Numbered from the stretch's first letter, positions 16,145 to 24,667 are shown. The stretch is 36,874 nucleotides of DNA from Treponema sp. UBA3813 (GCA_002368605.1 DFEB01000059.1:1-36874); one strand, 5' to 3'. Translations and numbers: made by a program. The notes: a model not told the origin generated them from the letters alone.

Positions 16145-16934
16145 AAAAACTTTTATATATTTTGCTGGCGGTCTTTTGCCTGTGCAGCTGCAATTCTAAA
16201 ATCGCTCCCCAAAATCCTGAAATCAAACTTTCTAAAGAACATGGCAAAATGCTGAATCTGATTGTGAATCTGGACCAATGGGCTTACAAAGACTGGAACA
16301 TTGAGTACGACACTTCAAGCGACAATTATCTAAGCCATATTTATTATTTTATGTCAGGGGAGGCGGTAGTGGCAAAAAATACTCTTATTCCCTGAGCAAT
16401 CCAAATTCACTGAAAACAAACTACGAACATGCTTTTGCGAACGAAATCACAAAAGTCGATGACAGCACTTACCTTTACCGCAAATATGCGCCGAATTCAA
16501 TGAATATGCTTTTTGCAAATGCCTTCGATGGAGATAATTACATTGAATTTGATGTGCTTGACGAAGGGGAACATCATTTTGATGTGATGAGATTCTGGAT
16601 TAAAGATCAAAATATATGCTACAAAGTCTACTTCAACGGGGCTTTACGCAATGATTACCAATATGGCAGAGGATACACCTTTACGGACAAAAGTCTGGAA
16701 CATCTTAACTACTCATTTTATAGCGAAAACAGCAAGACAAAACAAGAAATTGCAAAGAATTATCCGCTCACGAGAAAATACGATGAAAAAGGCCGGGTGA
16801 TTTATGAAAGAATGATTACGGACAAGGGAAAAGGTCAAGTTAGAATCGTTTCAAAAACATTGCCTGACATTCAGGAACTTGCATCAAACTTTTCCACCCC
16901 TATTGATTTGGATAACGCAATAGAATGGGAATAA
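16141..16934 (+). pseudogene. Lipoprotein gene interrupted by a frameshift in a G tract
   Basis: The first frame (16141-16395) encodes a lipoprotein signal peptide (LLYILLAVFCLCSC, cysteine as lipid site) and about 60 mature residues up to YYFMSGEAVV, then drifts to a stop. Another frame is open from about 16365 to 16934 and supplies a natural continuation: GGSGKKYSYSLSNPNSLKTN, later DGDNYIEFDVLDEGEHHFDV and EWE at the end. The crossover is at GGGG (16367-16370), so a one-base change in that tract restores a single lipoprotein of about 264 residues. The function is unknown. The change may be a real mutation, a phase switch or a sequencing error. Confidence 0.75.
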
Positions 16935-16941
16935 ATTATCA

Positions 16942-16970
16942 TTGATTGCACCTTGTTTTTTCTATATAAT
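16942..16970 (+). promoter_or_regulatory. Promoter of pheT
   Basis: TTGATT (16942-16947), a 17-base spacer and TATAAT (16965-16970) precede pheT. The leader of about 45 bases contains a 6-bp hairpin ATGCTG/CAGCAT (16982-17002) and the ribosome binding site GAGG. There is no T-box-like structure. Confidence 0.7.
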
Positions 16971-17023
16971 TAAACATTGTTATGCTGGATTCATTTCAGC
17001 ATCTTTAAAAATCGAGGAAAATC

Positions 17024-18787
17024 ATGCCAAAAATCGAAGTAAACGAAAAACTCTTTTTTAATCTTCTTGGAAAAAAATATGACTACGACACGCTGGAGCG
17101 AAAACTTGTCTGCGGCAAAGCTGAACTTGACGAAAAGCCCGACATGAGCCAGAGCGAGGACGAGCGTGTCATCAAAATCGAACTTAACGACACAAACCGC
17201 CCTGATTTGTGGTCAACTGGTGGCGTTACACGGCAGCTCCGCTTGCACGAGGGCGCAAAACGCTCTGACTACTCAAAATTCATCTCAAAAGCCGGGGCTA
17301 TCAAAGACTGCGGAAACCGAATCATCACCGTTGAAGAAGGCCTCAAGAATGTCCGACCTTTTATGGTCAGTTTCGTAATTTCCGGCAAGGCAATCGATGA
17401 CCCCATGCTCAAAGATATCATCCAGACTCAGGAAAAGCTCTGCTGGAACTTTGGCCGCAAGCGAAAGTCAATCTCAATGGGCGTTTACCGCATGAGCCAG
17501 ATTAAGTGGCCATGCCATTACAAGGCAGTTGACCCGGACAAAACTTCATTCGTTCCGCTTGCCTGCGACAAGCCCATGACCTGCCGACAGATTCTCACCG
17601 ACCACCCAAAAGGAAAGGATTTTGGCTGGATTCTCGAAGGATTCAAAAAATTCCCACTCCTCACCGATGACAAAAACGAAGTTCTTTCAATGGCACCAAT
17701 CATCAACTCTGCGACTTTGGGAGCTGTTCAGGTTGGCGACAAAGACTTGATGGTTGAACTTACCGGCGACAACATGGAGAATTTGATTCTCGCCGCAAAT
17801 ATTGTCGCTTGTGACTTCCACGACGCGGGCTACGAAATCCTGCCTGTAAAAGTCGTGCATCCTTACGAAACAGGCTTCGGCAAGGAAATCACGGTTCCTT
17901 TCTATTTCCAGAAGCCCACAAAAGCAACTTTGGCCGCAATCAACAAAAAGCTGGGCTGCGACCTTACAAAAGCACAGGTTCTCGACGCTCTCAGCCGCAT
18001 GGACAACGATGTTGTTGCAAAAGATATTCCGGCAAACGAAAAGACCGAAAAATACTGCAAGGCAAACAAGACTGATGTTGAATTCACCCTCCAGCCGCCA
18101 CCATACCGCAACGACTTCCTCCACGAAGTTGATGTTATCGAAGATGTAATGATTGGAATGGGCTTGGATTTCTTCAAGCCGGAGCGACCGAACGACTTCA
18201 CTGTAGGTAAACTTTCTGATGTCACCCTTTTCAGCCGCAAGGCAAAGGAAATCATGGTGGGCTTAGGCTATCAGGAAATGATTTTCAACTATCTTGGTTC
18301 AAAACGGGACTACATCGACCGCATGAACATCAGCGCCGACAAAGTTATCGAAATCCTCAACCCAATGAGCGAGAACTATCAGTTCGTTCGCCCGTCTATC
18401 ATCGCGTCATTGCTCCGTGCTGAAAGTGCCGCCGCAAACGCAATCTTCCCCCACAAGATTTTTGAAATCGGTAAGGTTGCCTTCCTCGATGAAAGCGAGA
18501 ACACCGGCACAAAAACAATCCAGTCTCTTGGATTTATGACAGCCGCAAACAACGCAAACTTCAACGATCTGGCTTCTGAAGTCTCAACGGTGCTTTACTA
18601 CCTCGACCACAAATACGAGGTTAAAGAGTCAAACGACCCGCGCTTTATACCTGGCCGTCAGGCAGCAATTTTCGTCAAAGGCAAGCAGGTCGGAATCTTC
18701 GGTGAAATCCACCCGCAGGTTCTCGAAAACTGGCAGATTGGCGTTCCCTGCGTAGCCGGTGAAATCGACCTTGAAGATTTGATGTAG
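17024..18787 (+). CDS. pheT: Phenylalanyl-tRNA synthetase beta chain, archaeal type
   Basis: The 587-aa product is the short, archaeal/eukaryotic-like PheRS beta chain. It has an N-terminal domain (MPKIEVNEKLFFNLLGK, then NDTNRPDLWS), a B3/4 editing region in the middle, a B5 domain with PPPYRNDFLHEVDVIEDVMI (about 355-380) and a C-terminal synthetase-like fold (NPMSENYQFVRPSI, FGEIHPQVLENW). The usual bacterial form is about 800 residues with an additional N-terminal tRNA-binding and a C-terminal anticodon domain; both are absent. With the alpha chain it charges tRNA-Phe. pheS is not adjacent and must be elsewhere. Such archaeal-type chains are known in spirochaetes. A GC-rich repeat begins at its stop codon. 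Confidence 0.95.
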   Translation: MPKIEVNEKLFFNLLGKKYDYDTLERKLVCGKAELDEKPDMSQSEDERVIKIELNDTNRPDLWSTGGVTRQLRLHEGAKRSDYSKFISKAGAIKDCGNRIITVEEGLKNVRPFMVSFVISGKAIDDPMLKDIIQTQEKLCWNFGRKRKSISMGVYRMSQIKWPCHYKAVDPDKTSFVPLACDKPMTCRQILTDHPKGKDFGWILEGFKKFPLLTDDKNEVLSMAPIINSATLGAVQVGDKDLMVELTGDNMENLILAANIVACDFHDAGYEILPVKVVHPYETGFGKEITVPFYFQKPTKATLAAINKKLGCDLTKAQVLDALSRMDNDVVAKDIPANEKTEKYCKANKTDVEFTLQPPPYRNDFLHEVDVIEDVMIGMGLDFFKPERPNDFTVGKLSDVTLFSRKAKEIMVGLGYQEMIFNYLGSKRDYIDRMNISADKVIEILNPMSENYQFVRPSIIASLLRAESAAANAIFPHKIFEIGKVAFLDESENTGTKTIQSLGFMTAANNANFNDLASEVSTVLYYLDHKYEVKESNDPRFIPGRQAAIFVKGKQVGIFGEIHPQVLENWQIGVPCVAGEIDLEDLM

Positions 18788-18874
18788 GGAGCAGCGCGTC
18801 GGCGAGCTGTTCGAAAAGCCAAACAAGCACGACAACGAAAGCACTCGCGACCTGCCGAAAGGCAGGTAACGCCC
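18786..18874 (+). repeat. GC-rich mosaic repeat, copy C
   Basis: The block starts at the pheT stop codon (TAGGGAGC) and ends GGTAACGCCC like copy B. It carries mini-hairpins such as CTGCC-GAAA-GGCAG (18852-18865). It lacks the usual GCGTTAGGGATTGTAG start, for which the pheT stop region (TGTAGGGA) may substitute. The following 18875-18935 contains TTTGAAATGACA, a possible inverted TGTCATT motif, and a weak GGGCAGCCC followed by eight T, a possible pheT terminator. Confidence 0.7.
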
Positions 18875-18935
18875 AAAATTCGACCACCTTTGAAATGACA
18901 CCGTGTAACAAACTTTTGGGCAGCCCCCATTTTTT

Positions 18936-19622
18936 TTACAGTTTTTTCAAAATCTGTTTGTGCTCCTTGCTCACTCTAAGACTTTCACAAGCTTTTTGAA
19001 TTGTTTTTTTCCGAACCCAATCCCCCAGCAGCATTTTATCGCTAACAATCGGTAGCGTTTCTTCCCATCGTTTAGCCAAGGCTGTGGCAAAAAACCAGGC
19101 AATCATCATATTGATGTAGTATCGGTCTGATTTTATTTTGGCTATCATTTGTAAGTATTCAGGCTTGAAATTTTCGTCAAGATAAAAACACATAAACATA
19201 CGGATACCAAAACGAATTGTATATTCATTTTTTTCACTAGGGATTAGATTAATCCAATTACTAACAATCGGTAGCAGCTTTTCACAATTTTTTTTAAATA
19301 TTTTCGGCGTACACTGGTCGCATGTTGCCCAATTATTAACGAAAGGCAGGAAGCACTTTAATTCGTTTATACATTCATTAAAATCTTTAATTTGTTCAAT
19401 TAAGAACCCGTGAATTTGATCTTCCTCAAAATATTCATGAGGAACTTCCTTAAAAAAATCATAGAAATTTCCGAGCCTAAACCATTCCTTTGCAATTGAG
19501 CGCAAAACAGGAGTGCGCACGCCGATTACTCTCTTTTCTTTTACCGTAGGAATCAAAGCACCCTGAAAATCCTTGTATTTTAAATCTGCAAACAAAAAAA
19601 GCTTTTGTTGAAGTTCAGTCAT
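18936..19622 (-). CDS. AlkD-like DNA alkylation repair protein
   Basis: The 228-aa product is built of HEAT-like helical repeats of the DNA alkylation repair (AlkC/AlkD) family, with IGVRTPVLRSIAKEW near the N-terminus, FVNNWATCDQ, and WFFATALAKRWEETLPIV. AlkD enzymes remove positively charged 3- and 7-alkylpurines. The start at 19622 is preferred because TATAAT lies six bases upstream, and because a longer in-frame reading to 19703 would run through the terminator hairpin of the pnt operon. There is no ribosome binding site. Confidence 0.85.
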   Translation of the reverse strand: MTELQQKLFLFADLKYKDFQGALIPTVKEKRVIGVRTPVLRSIAKEWFRLGNFYDFFKEVPHEYFEEDQIHGFLIEQIKDFNECINELKCFLPFVNNWATCDQCTPKIFKKNCEKLLPIVSNWINLIPSEKNEYTIRFGIRMFMCFYLDENFKPEYLQMIAKIKSDRYYINMMIAWFFATALAKRWEETLPIVSDKMLLGDWVRKKTIQKACESLRVSKEHKQILKKL

Positions 19623-19628
19623 AAAATA

Positions 19629-19634
19629 ATTATA
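19629..19634 (-). promoter_or_regulatory. -10 box of the AlkD-like gene, leaderless arrangement
   Basis: TATAAT on the minus strand (19634-19629) is followed by six bases and the ATG at 19622. The T-rich tail of the pnt terminator lies directly upstream, so the promoter follows the upstream operon's end closely. Confidence 0.6.
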
Positions 19635-19650
19635 GCACAATAATTTAAAC

Positions 19651-19687
19651 AAAAAAAACGCCAGCCTCCCATTCAGGAGACTGGCGT
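19651..19687 (-). terminator. Strong Rho-independent terminator of the pnt operon
   Basis: On the minus strand a 12-base-arm hairpin, ACGCCAGTCTCC/GGAGGCTGGCGT with one mismatch and a six-base loop (19687-19658), is followed by eight T. It lies 70 bases after the pntB stop codon. Confidence 0.92.
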
Positions 19688-19736
19688 AAATCCCAAGCAA
19701 CACACAGCCACACTTCCGTATAAAACATCCGCGTGT

Positions 19737-19754
19737 ATCTGCGTTAATCTGCGT
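19737..19754. repeat. Short tandem repeat of ATCTGCGT
   Basis: ATCTGCGT occurs at 19737-19744 and 19747-19754 with a ten-base period, preceded by a related GCGTGT. It lies between the pntB stop codon and its terminator. Similar ten-base 'ATCTGCGTTA' tandems are seen in intergenic DNA of several bacteria. Confidence 0.5.
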
Positions 19755-19758
19755 CTAC

Positions 19759-21210
19759 TTATTGATCATTAAATTCACTTACAAGCGCTGAGACCGTAGC
19801 CTTAGCGTCGCCGTAAATCATAACGGTGTTGTCGTTGGTAAAGAGCGGGTTCTCAACTCCAGAGAAGCCTGTACCCTTACCGCGCTTCAATACGAAGACT
19901 GTGCGGGCTTCGTGAGCGTTTACGATTGGCATACCATAAAGTGGTGAGCTTTCGTCGTGGATAGCATCCGGGTTAACAACATCGTTTGCACCGATGACGA
20001 TTGCAACATCAACATTGCTCATCTGTGGGTTCATTTCATCGGCAGTTTTGAGCTGCTCGTATGGAACATTTGCCTCAGCCAGCAATACGTTCATGTGGCC
20101 AGGCATTCGGCCTGCAACCGGATGGATTGCGAAGTTTACTTCCGCGCCGTTTTCCTCAAGCTTGTCGCAAAGCTCTTTTACCGCGTGCTGAGCCTGAGCA
20201 ACAGCCATACCGTATCCCGGAACAAAGACGACATTCTTTGCCGCTTCCAGAATCATGTAAGCATCTTCCACAGATATAGCCTTCGGCTCCTTTGCAGGAC
20301 CGGCAGCACCCTTCTTCTTTGAGCCACCGAAACTCTTGAAAAGGAGACTTCCGAATGTGCGGTTCATAGCCTTACACATAATCAATGTAAGGATAAGACC
20401 AGAAGCACCGACCAGACATCCTGAAACAACCAGAACCGTGTTGTTGATTGCAAATCCAGCAAAAGCAGCAGCCAAACCAGACAAAGCGTTCAGGAATGAG
20501 ATGATGACCGGCATATCACCGCCGCCAATCGGGATAACCATGGTAAAGCCCAAAAGGAGGAAGATTGCCGTAGAAGCGATTACTCCGCATTTTTCGATCT
20601 CTGCAAAGCCAAATGGATTTTCAGCAGTGAAGAATGAATAAGCGATGATTGAGACCAAGCCGAGTACGCACAAAACGCCGTTCAAAGCGTTCTTAGCAGG
20701 AATTACCCAGCCCTTGAAAGTCATCTTTCCGCTCAATTTGCCCCATGCAACCAGAGAACCGGTGAAAGCAACAGCACCGATTGCGATAGTCAAACCAAGT
20801 GAAACAGCTGTGAAGTAGTCACCTTTTGGAGCTGCGATGTACTGTGTCAAAGCAACGAGAAGTGAAGAAAGACCGCCGAAACCGTTGAACAAAGCAACGA
20901 GCTCAGGCATACCAGTCATCTGAACTTTCTTAGACCATATAGCACCGATAATCGTACCGATAAGAACCGCAGCCGCAATCCAGCAGTAACCGTTTGAAAG
21001 AAGCGGGTTTCCGCCCCAAGTTGCAGCATCCGTAGAGAAAGCTGACATAACATCTTTCTGAATAAGAACTGTCACCACAGCAACCAGCATACCGATTGCA
21101 GAATAGAAATTTCCCTTGCGGGCAGTGGCAGTCTTTCCCAAAAGTTTGATTCCCCGGATAAAGAAGATGCAGGAAATCATGTACAAAACTTTAATCAATG
21201 TGTCGTTCAT
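19759..21210 (-). CDS. pntB: NAD(P) transhydrogenase subunit beta
   Basis: The 483-aa product has about nine membrane helices (domain II part) and then the soluble NADP-binding domain III from about residue 305 (VVFVPGYGMAVAQAQHAV, HPVAGRMPGHMNVLLAEA, VIGANDVVNP, FVLKRGKGTGFSG). With PntAA and PntAB it couples proton flow across the inner membrane to reduction of NADP by NADH. It is the last gene of the operon, 11 bases after pntAB, with a strong terminator behind it. Confidence 0.96.
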   Translation of the reverse strand: MNDTLIKVLYMISCIFFIRGIKLLGKTATARKGNFYSAIGMLVAVVTVLIQKDVMSAFSTDAATWGGNPLLSNGYCWIAAAVLIGTIIGAIWSKKVQMTGMPELVALFNGFGGLSSLLVALTQYIAAPKGDYFTAVSLGLTIAIGAVAFTGSLVAWGKLSGKMTFKGWVIPAKNALNGVLCVLGLVSIIAYSFFTAENPFGFAEIEKCGVIASTAIFLLLGFTMVIPIGGGDMPVIISFLNALSGLAAAFAGFAINNTVLVVSGCLVGASGLILTLIMCKAMNRTFGSLLFKSFGGSKKKGAAGPAKEPKAISVEDAYMILEAAKNVVFVPGYGMAVAQAQHAVKELCDKLEENGAEVNFAIHPVAGRMPGHMNVLLAEANVPYEQLKTADEMNPQMSNVDVAIVIGANDVVNPDAIHDESSPLYGMPIVNAHEARTVFVLKRGKGTGFSGVENPLFTNDNTVMIYGDAKATVSALVSEFNDQ

Positions 21211-21221
21211 TCCGCAACTCC

Positions 21222-21518
21222 TTACTTTTTCTTTGAGTCCTTTGTCTTGAACATACCAAGCATTCGGTCAGTAACCATGTAACCACCGATTACGTTGATA
21301 GTAGCAAAAACAATAGCGAGGAAGCCAAGAACAGCTCCGACCTTTCCACCGATTTTAACGGCAGCCGCAGTGATAGAAATGGCACCAACAACGGTGATAC
21401 CAGAAATAGCGTTTGTTCCTGACATCAGCGGCGTGTGCAGCTGTGAAGGAACTTTTGCAATCAACTCCAATCCAAGGAAAGCAGCGATTACAAATACGAA
21501 AATAAGCATTATATCCAT
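21222..21518 (-). CDS. pntAB: NAD(P) transhydrogenase subunit alpha part 2 (membrane part)
   Basis: The 98-aa product consists of three membrane helices with the family sequence PSQLHTPLMSGTNAISGITV between the first and second. In many bacteria this is the C-terminus of PntA; here it is a separate chain as in the three-subunit enzymes. The ATG at 21518 is chosen because of GAGGAG before it; a GTG seven codons upstream is less likely. The gene is separated from pntAA by about 266 bases filled with hairpin-rich repeats, which is unusual inside an operon. Confidence 0.93.
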   Translation of the reverse strand: MDIMLIFVFVIAAFLGLELIAKVPSQLHTPLMSGTNAISGITVVGAISITAAAVKIGGKVGAVLGFLAIVFATINVIGGYMVTDRMLGMFKTKDSKKK

Positions 21519-21533
21519 AAAAATTAACTCCTC

Positions 21534-21560
21534 TGTCACCCTGAACTTGTTTCAGAGTCT
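21534..21560 (-). repeat. TGTCA hairpin repeat upstream of pntAB
   Basis: Read on the plus strand it begins TGTCACCCTGAACTTG and ends TTTCAGAGTCT, with the stem CTGAA/TTCAG. The same layout, with a changed but still paired stem, occurs at 32092-32120. It lies just before the ribosome binding site of pntAB and joins repeat copy B. Confidence 0.6.
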
Positions 21561-21565
21561 TTTTT

Positions 21566-21774
21566 GGGCGTTACCCTTCGGTCGCTTCCGCTCCCTGCGG
21601 GTCGGGCTTTTCGCACTTCCGCGCTAACCGCGCTCCATACCGCAAGCGGTACTGCTTCGCAGGTGCTACAATCCCTAACGCATGGAACCACAAATCCATC
21701 CGTGGATTTGTGGATTCCTGACGAGAATTTTCTGCGAAAATTCTCGCTTTGCTTATCCCCTACATCCTGTAGGG
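21566..21774 (-). repeat. GC-rich mosaic repeat, copy B, plus three further hairpins, inside the pnt operon
   Basis: Read on the minus strand, 21681-21566 begins GCGTTAGGGATTGTAGC and ends GGGTAACGCCC, the clearest copy of the family. It contains CTGC-GAA-GCAG, ACCGC-TT-GCGGT, GCGC-GGTTA-GCGC and CCG/CGG pairs. Toward pntAA lie three perfect hairpins: CCACAAATCC/GGATTTGTGG (21688-21713), CGAGAATTTT/AAAATTCTCG (21722-21746) and CCCTAC/GTAGGG (21758-21774). The whole space between pntAA and pntAB is occupied, with no gene in it. Confidence 0.85.
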
Positions 21775-21784
21775 CATTGACTGT

Positions 21785-22915
21785 CTATGCCTTAAAGCGT
21801 TCATGAATAATCTGTCCGCCCTGTGTGAGCAAACAGCCCTTCATGATGTCGTCTTCCATGTTAACTTTGAATTCTTTTGCTTCCTTGTCGTAGAAACCTG
21901 CGTGGGTAAGGAAGGCCGTGATGTTTCCAGAGAACATTTTTGAAGCATCATAGGGAACCTGCCTTTCAAGCAAATCGCCAGACATGATTGTAACGCCGTT
22001 CTCGGTAACCACATTCTCAAAGAGTTTTGAGCCTTCGACATTGCCGCCGGTAGAACAGGCCATATCAACGACGATTGAGCCCGGCATCATTCTGTCAAGG
22101 ACATTCTTTTCGATGAGGCGCGGAGCCTTGCGTCCGAATACTTTTGCCGTTGTGATGACGATGTTTGCCTTTTCACAGACCTTAGCCTGTGCTTCCTTCT
22201 GTTTTGCAATCTGCTCCGGAGTAAGCTCTTTTGCGTATCCTTGAGCAGTCTGACCCATTTCACCCAGGTCGATTTTTACGAATGAAGCACCCAGAGACTT
22301 AACCTGCTCTTCAACGACCGGACGAGTATCGAATGCGTCAACACGGGCACCCAAACGTTTTGCAGTAGCGATTGCCTGAAGACCGGCAACACCGACACCA
22401 ATAATGAAAACGCGGGCAGGGTTGATTGTACCGGCAGGAGTAACCATCATCGGAAGGATTTTTGGGAGTTTAGCAGCCGCATTCAAAACTGCGACATAAC
22501 CAGCAAGGGAAGTCTGTGATGACTGAACATCCATCTTCTGTGCGAGAGTGCTTCGAGGAATCATCTCAAGCGAGACAGCCTGCAATCCCTGGGAAGCAAA
22601 TTTATTAAGAAGCTCTTTTTCATTGAAAGGATCAAGATAGCTCAAATGCAGCGTGCCTTCTTTAATTCCGTCAATCGAAGTTGGTTTCATGATTCGGACA
22701 ATAATTTCTGAATCAGAATAAGCATCCTCTTCTTTTGCAACGATTGTTGCCCCTGCATTCTTATAGGCCTCGTCCGAGAAACCGCTCTTAAGACCGGCAC
22801 CCGCAACGACTTTAATCTCAAAGCCCATAGGTACAAGTTTTTTTACGTCATCAGGAATGAGGGCAACACGGGTTTCGCGCTCGTCCTTTTCCTTACAGAC
22901 CAAAACTTTCTTCAT
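21785..22915 (-). CDS. pntAA: NAD(P) transhydrogenase subunit alpha part 1 (NAD-binding)
   Basis: The 376-aa soluble protein is domain I of transhydrogenase, related to alanine dehydrogenase. It shows KERETRVALIPDDVKKL-like N-terminal sequence (here DERETRVALIPDDVKKL), the QTSLAGYVAVLNAA stretch and the Rossmann motif VFIIGVGVAGLQAIATAKRL. It ends before any membrane helix, so the alpha chain is split. The ATG has GGAGG nine bases upstream. It opens the operon pntAA-pntAB-pntB. Confidence 0.96.
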   Translation of the reverse strand: MKKVLVCKEKDERETRVALIPDDVKKLVPMGFEIKVVAGAGLKSGFSDEAYKNAGATIVAKEEDAYSDSEIIVRIMKPTSIDGIKEGTLHLSYLDPFNEKELLNKFASQGLQAVSLEMIPRSTLAQKMDVQSSQTSLAGYVAVLNAAAKLPKILPMMVTPAGTINPARVFIIGVGVAGLQAIATAKRLGARVDAFDTRPVVEEQVKSLGASFVKIDLGEMGQTAQGYAKELTPEQIAKQKEAQAKVCEKANIVITTAKVFGRKAPRLIEKNVLDRMMPGSIVVDMACSTGGNVEGSKLFENVVTENGVTIMSGDLLERQVPYDASKMFSGNITAFLTHAGFYDKEAKEFKVNMEDDIMKGCLLTQGGQIIHERFKA

Positions 22916-22954
22916 TTTTGTAAGCCTCCTTTAAGGACATAAAAAATCATTTCA

Positions 22955-22976
22955 ATTATATAATGGTTTTTCCATT
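22955..22976 (-). promoter_or_regulatory. Promoter region of the pnt operon with small palindrome
   Basis: A minus-strand TATAAT (22960-22955) lies about 40 bases before the pntAA ATG. Directly upstream, AATGG-N5-CCATT (22976-22962) is a perfect short inverted repeat between the -10 and the expected -35 site, a possible operator. No good -35 was found. Confidence 0.5.
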
Positions 22977-23012
22977 TTTACATCAAAATTATGTTTTTTT
23001 TATCAAGAAAAA

Positions 23013-23104
23013 GCTGCGCCCGCTATGGAGCAGTGGCGAAGCCAGTCGCAAAGCGACCGAGGGCTACCGAGCTGCGGAACAGCGGTTGACAATTGATTGC
23101 GCCC
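23013..23104 (+). repeat. GC-rich mosaic repeat, copy D
   Basis: Located between the divergent pnt and uxaC promoters. It begins GCTGCGCCCGC and ends TTGCGCCC, with mini-hairpins TGGC-GAA-GCCA, GTCGC-AAA-GCGAC and GCTG-CGGAA-CAGC. It shares the GAA-type linkers of the other copies but not their exact ends, so it is a more divergent member. Confidence 0.6.
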
Positions 23105-23136
23105 AAAAAACTCTTTCTTTCTTGGCCTTATCGTGC

Positions 23137-23142
23137 TATAAT
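23137..23142 (+). promoter_or_regulatory. -10 box of uxaC, with structured leader
   Basis: TATAAT at 23137-23142 is the best -10 candidate; no clear -35 lies 16-18 bases upstream. The leader of about 105 bases contains a TGTCATTCTGAACGAATG repeat from 23172. It also has a pair GTGAAAT/ATTTCAC (23190-23196 and 23231-23237) that would bring the ribosome binding site region close to a stem. Confidence 0.5.
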
Positions 23143-23254
23143 AGATACAAATTTTTTCGTGAAAAGATTTTTGTCATTCTGAACGAATGTGAAATTCCAG
23201 CTGTTTCGCTAACGCTCAAACATGACGGATATTTCACGATTTTGGAGATTAAAA

Positions 23255-24664
23255 ATGAAAAAATTCATGGACAAAAACTTCCTTCTTGAGACAAAAACCG
23301 CTCAGAAGTTGTTTGAGGCCTGCAAAAACGAGCCTCTCTGGGACTATCACTGTCACCTTATCCCCTCACAGATTGCAGAGAACAAAAAATTCAAGAATCT
23401 CACTGAAATCTGGCTTGGCGGCGACCACTACAAATGGCGACAGATGCGCACTTACGGTGTAACCGAAGACTACATCACAGGCGACAAACCTGACTACGAA
23501 AAATTCCTCAAATGGGCAGAGACAATCGAGCACCTCATCGGAAACCCGCTTTATCACTGGACTCACCTTGAGCTTCAGCGATACTTCGGAATCGATGAGC
23601 CGCTCACAGTCAAGACAGCTCCTGCAATCTGGGAAAAAGCAAACAAAATGCTCCAGAGCGACGAATTGAGCGTTAAAGGCATCTTCGAAAAATTCAATGT
23701 CTACGCTGTCGGTACAACAGACGACCCGATTGACTCTCTTGAATACCACAAGGCAATCGCCGCAGGAACAGCTCCAATCGGTAAAATCAAAACACAGGTT
23801 CGCCCGTCTTTCCGCCCGGACAAAGCAATCAACATCAATCTTCCTACATACAAAGACTACATCGCAAAATTGAGCGAAGTCTCTGGAATCAACATCAAAA
23901 CTTCTGATGATGTAATTGCTGCCCTCATCAAACGCCTTGACTTCTTCATCGAAAATGGATGCCGTGCTTCTGACCACGCTCTTGAATACCCGCCATGCAA
24001 AATCGACACTGACGCAAACATCGACGCAGTTGTGGCTCGCGCATTGAAGGGTGAAGCAATCAGTGAAGCTGAGGCCGAAGCCTACAAGACAAAAGTTCTC
24101 GTCGCTCTCGGACGCGCTTACGAGCAGAAAGGCATCGTTCAGCAGTGGCACATGAACGCAATCCGCGACAACAACAAGGCTATGTTCAAAAAACTCGGTC
24201 CTGACACAGGTTTCGACGGAAGCCACGACAAACCAATGGCAGAAAATCTCGCCGGCCTTATGAACCTCATCGAAGAAAAAGGCGGCATGCCAAAAACAAT
24301 CCTCTACACATTGAACCCGAAAGACTACTACTCAATCGGAACAATCATGGGATGTTTCCAGGGCGGCGGCATCAAAGGCAAAATCCAGCTTGGTTCAGGC
24401 TGGTGGTTCTGCGATCACCGCGACGGCATGGAACAGCAGATTAAAGTTCTTGGCAACCTGGGCATGATTCCGGCATTCGTTGGTATGCTCACAGACTCAC
24501 GCTCATTCCTCAGTTACTCACGCCACGAATACTTCCGCCGCATTCTCTGCAATGTAATCGGCGGCTGGGTCGAAAACGGCGAATACCCGGATGATATGGA
24601 TATGTTGATTAAGATTGTCAAAGACATCTCATTCGGAAATGCCCTGGCTTACTTCGGAAAATAA
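23255..24664 (+). CDS. uxaC: Glucuronate (uronate) isomerase
   Basis: The 469-aa product is a full-length UxaC: WDYHCHLIPSQIAENKKFKN near the N-terminus (metal-binding HxH), TDDPIDSLEYH, VRPSFRPDKAININLPTY, and a C-terminal LTDSRSFLSYSRHEYFRR. It converts glucuronate to fructuronate and galacturonate to tagaturonate, the entry to pectin and hemicellulose uronate catabolism. The start at 23255 has GGAG eight bases upstream; the open frame extends 11 codons further without a ribosome binding site. No other uronate gene is adjacent. The coding strand is rich in C-ending codons, a sign of high expression. Confidence 0.95.
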   Translation: MKKFMDKNFLLETKTAQKLFEACKNEPLWDYHCHLIPSQIAENKKFKNLTEIWLGGDHYKWRQMRTYGVTEDYITGDKPDYEKFLKWAETIEHLIGNPLYHWTHLELQRYFGIDEPLTVKTAPAIWEKANKMLQSDELSVKGIFEKFNVYAVGTTDDPIDSLEYHKAIAAGTAPIGKIKTQVRPSFRPDKAININLPTYKDYIAKLSEVSGINIKTSDDVIAALIKRLDFFIENGCRASDHALEYPPCKIDTDANIDAVVARALKGEAISEAEAEAYKTKVLVALGRAYEQKGIVQQWHMNAIRDNNKAMFKKLGPDTGFDGSHDKPMAENLAGLMNLIEEKGGMPKTILYTLNPKDYYSIGTIMGCFQGGGIKGKIQLGSGWWFCDHRDGMEQQIKVLGNLGMIPAFVGMLTDSRSFLSYSRHEYFRRILCNVIGGWVENGEYPDDMDMLIKIVKDISFGNALAYFGK

Positions 24665-24667
24665 TTT

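Noticed and set aside
18629-18930. Overlapping open frames on the minus strand across the pheT end and repeat copy C
   Set aside because: They are antisense to a certain gene and to a GC-rich repeat, have no ribosome binding sites, and encode low-quality sequence.
23366-24226. Long 286-codon frame antisense to uxaC
   Set aside because: It mirrors the C-rich third positions of a highly expressed gene, and its product (rich in Cys, Val and Phe) has no protein-like pattern.
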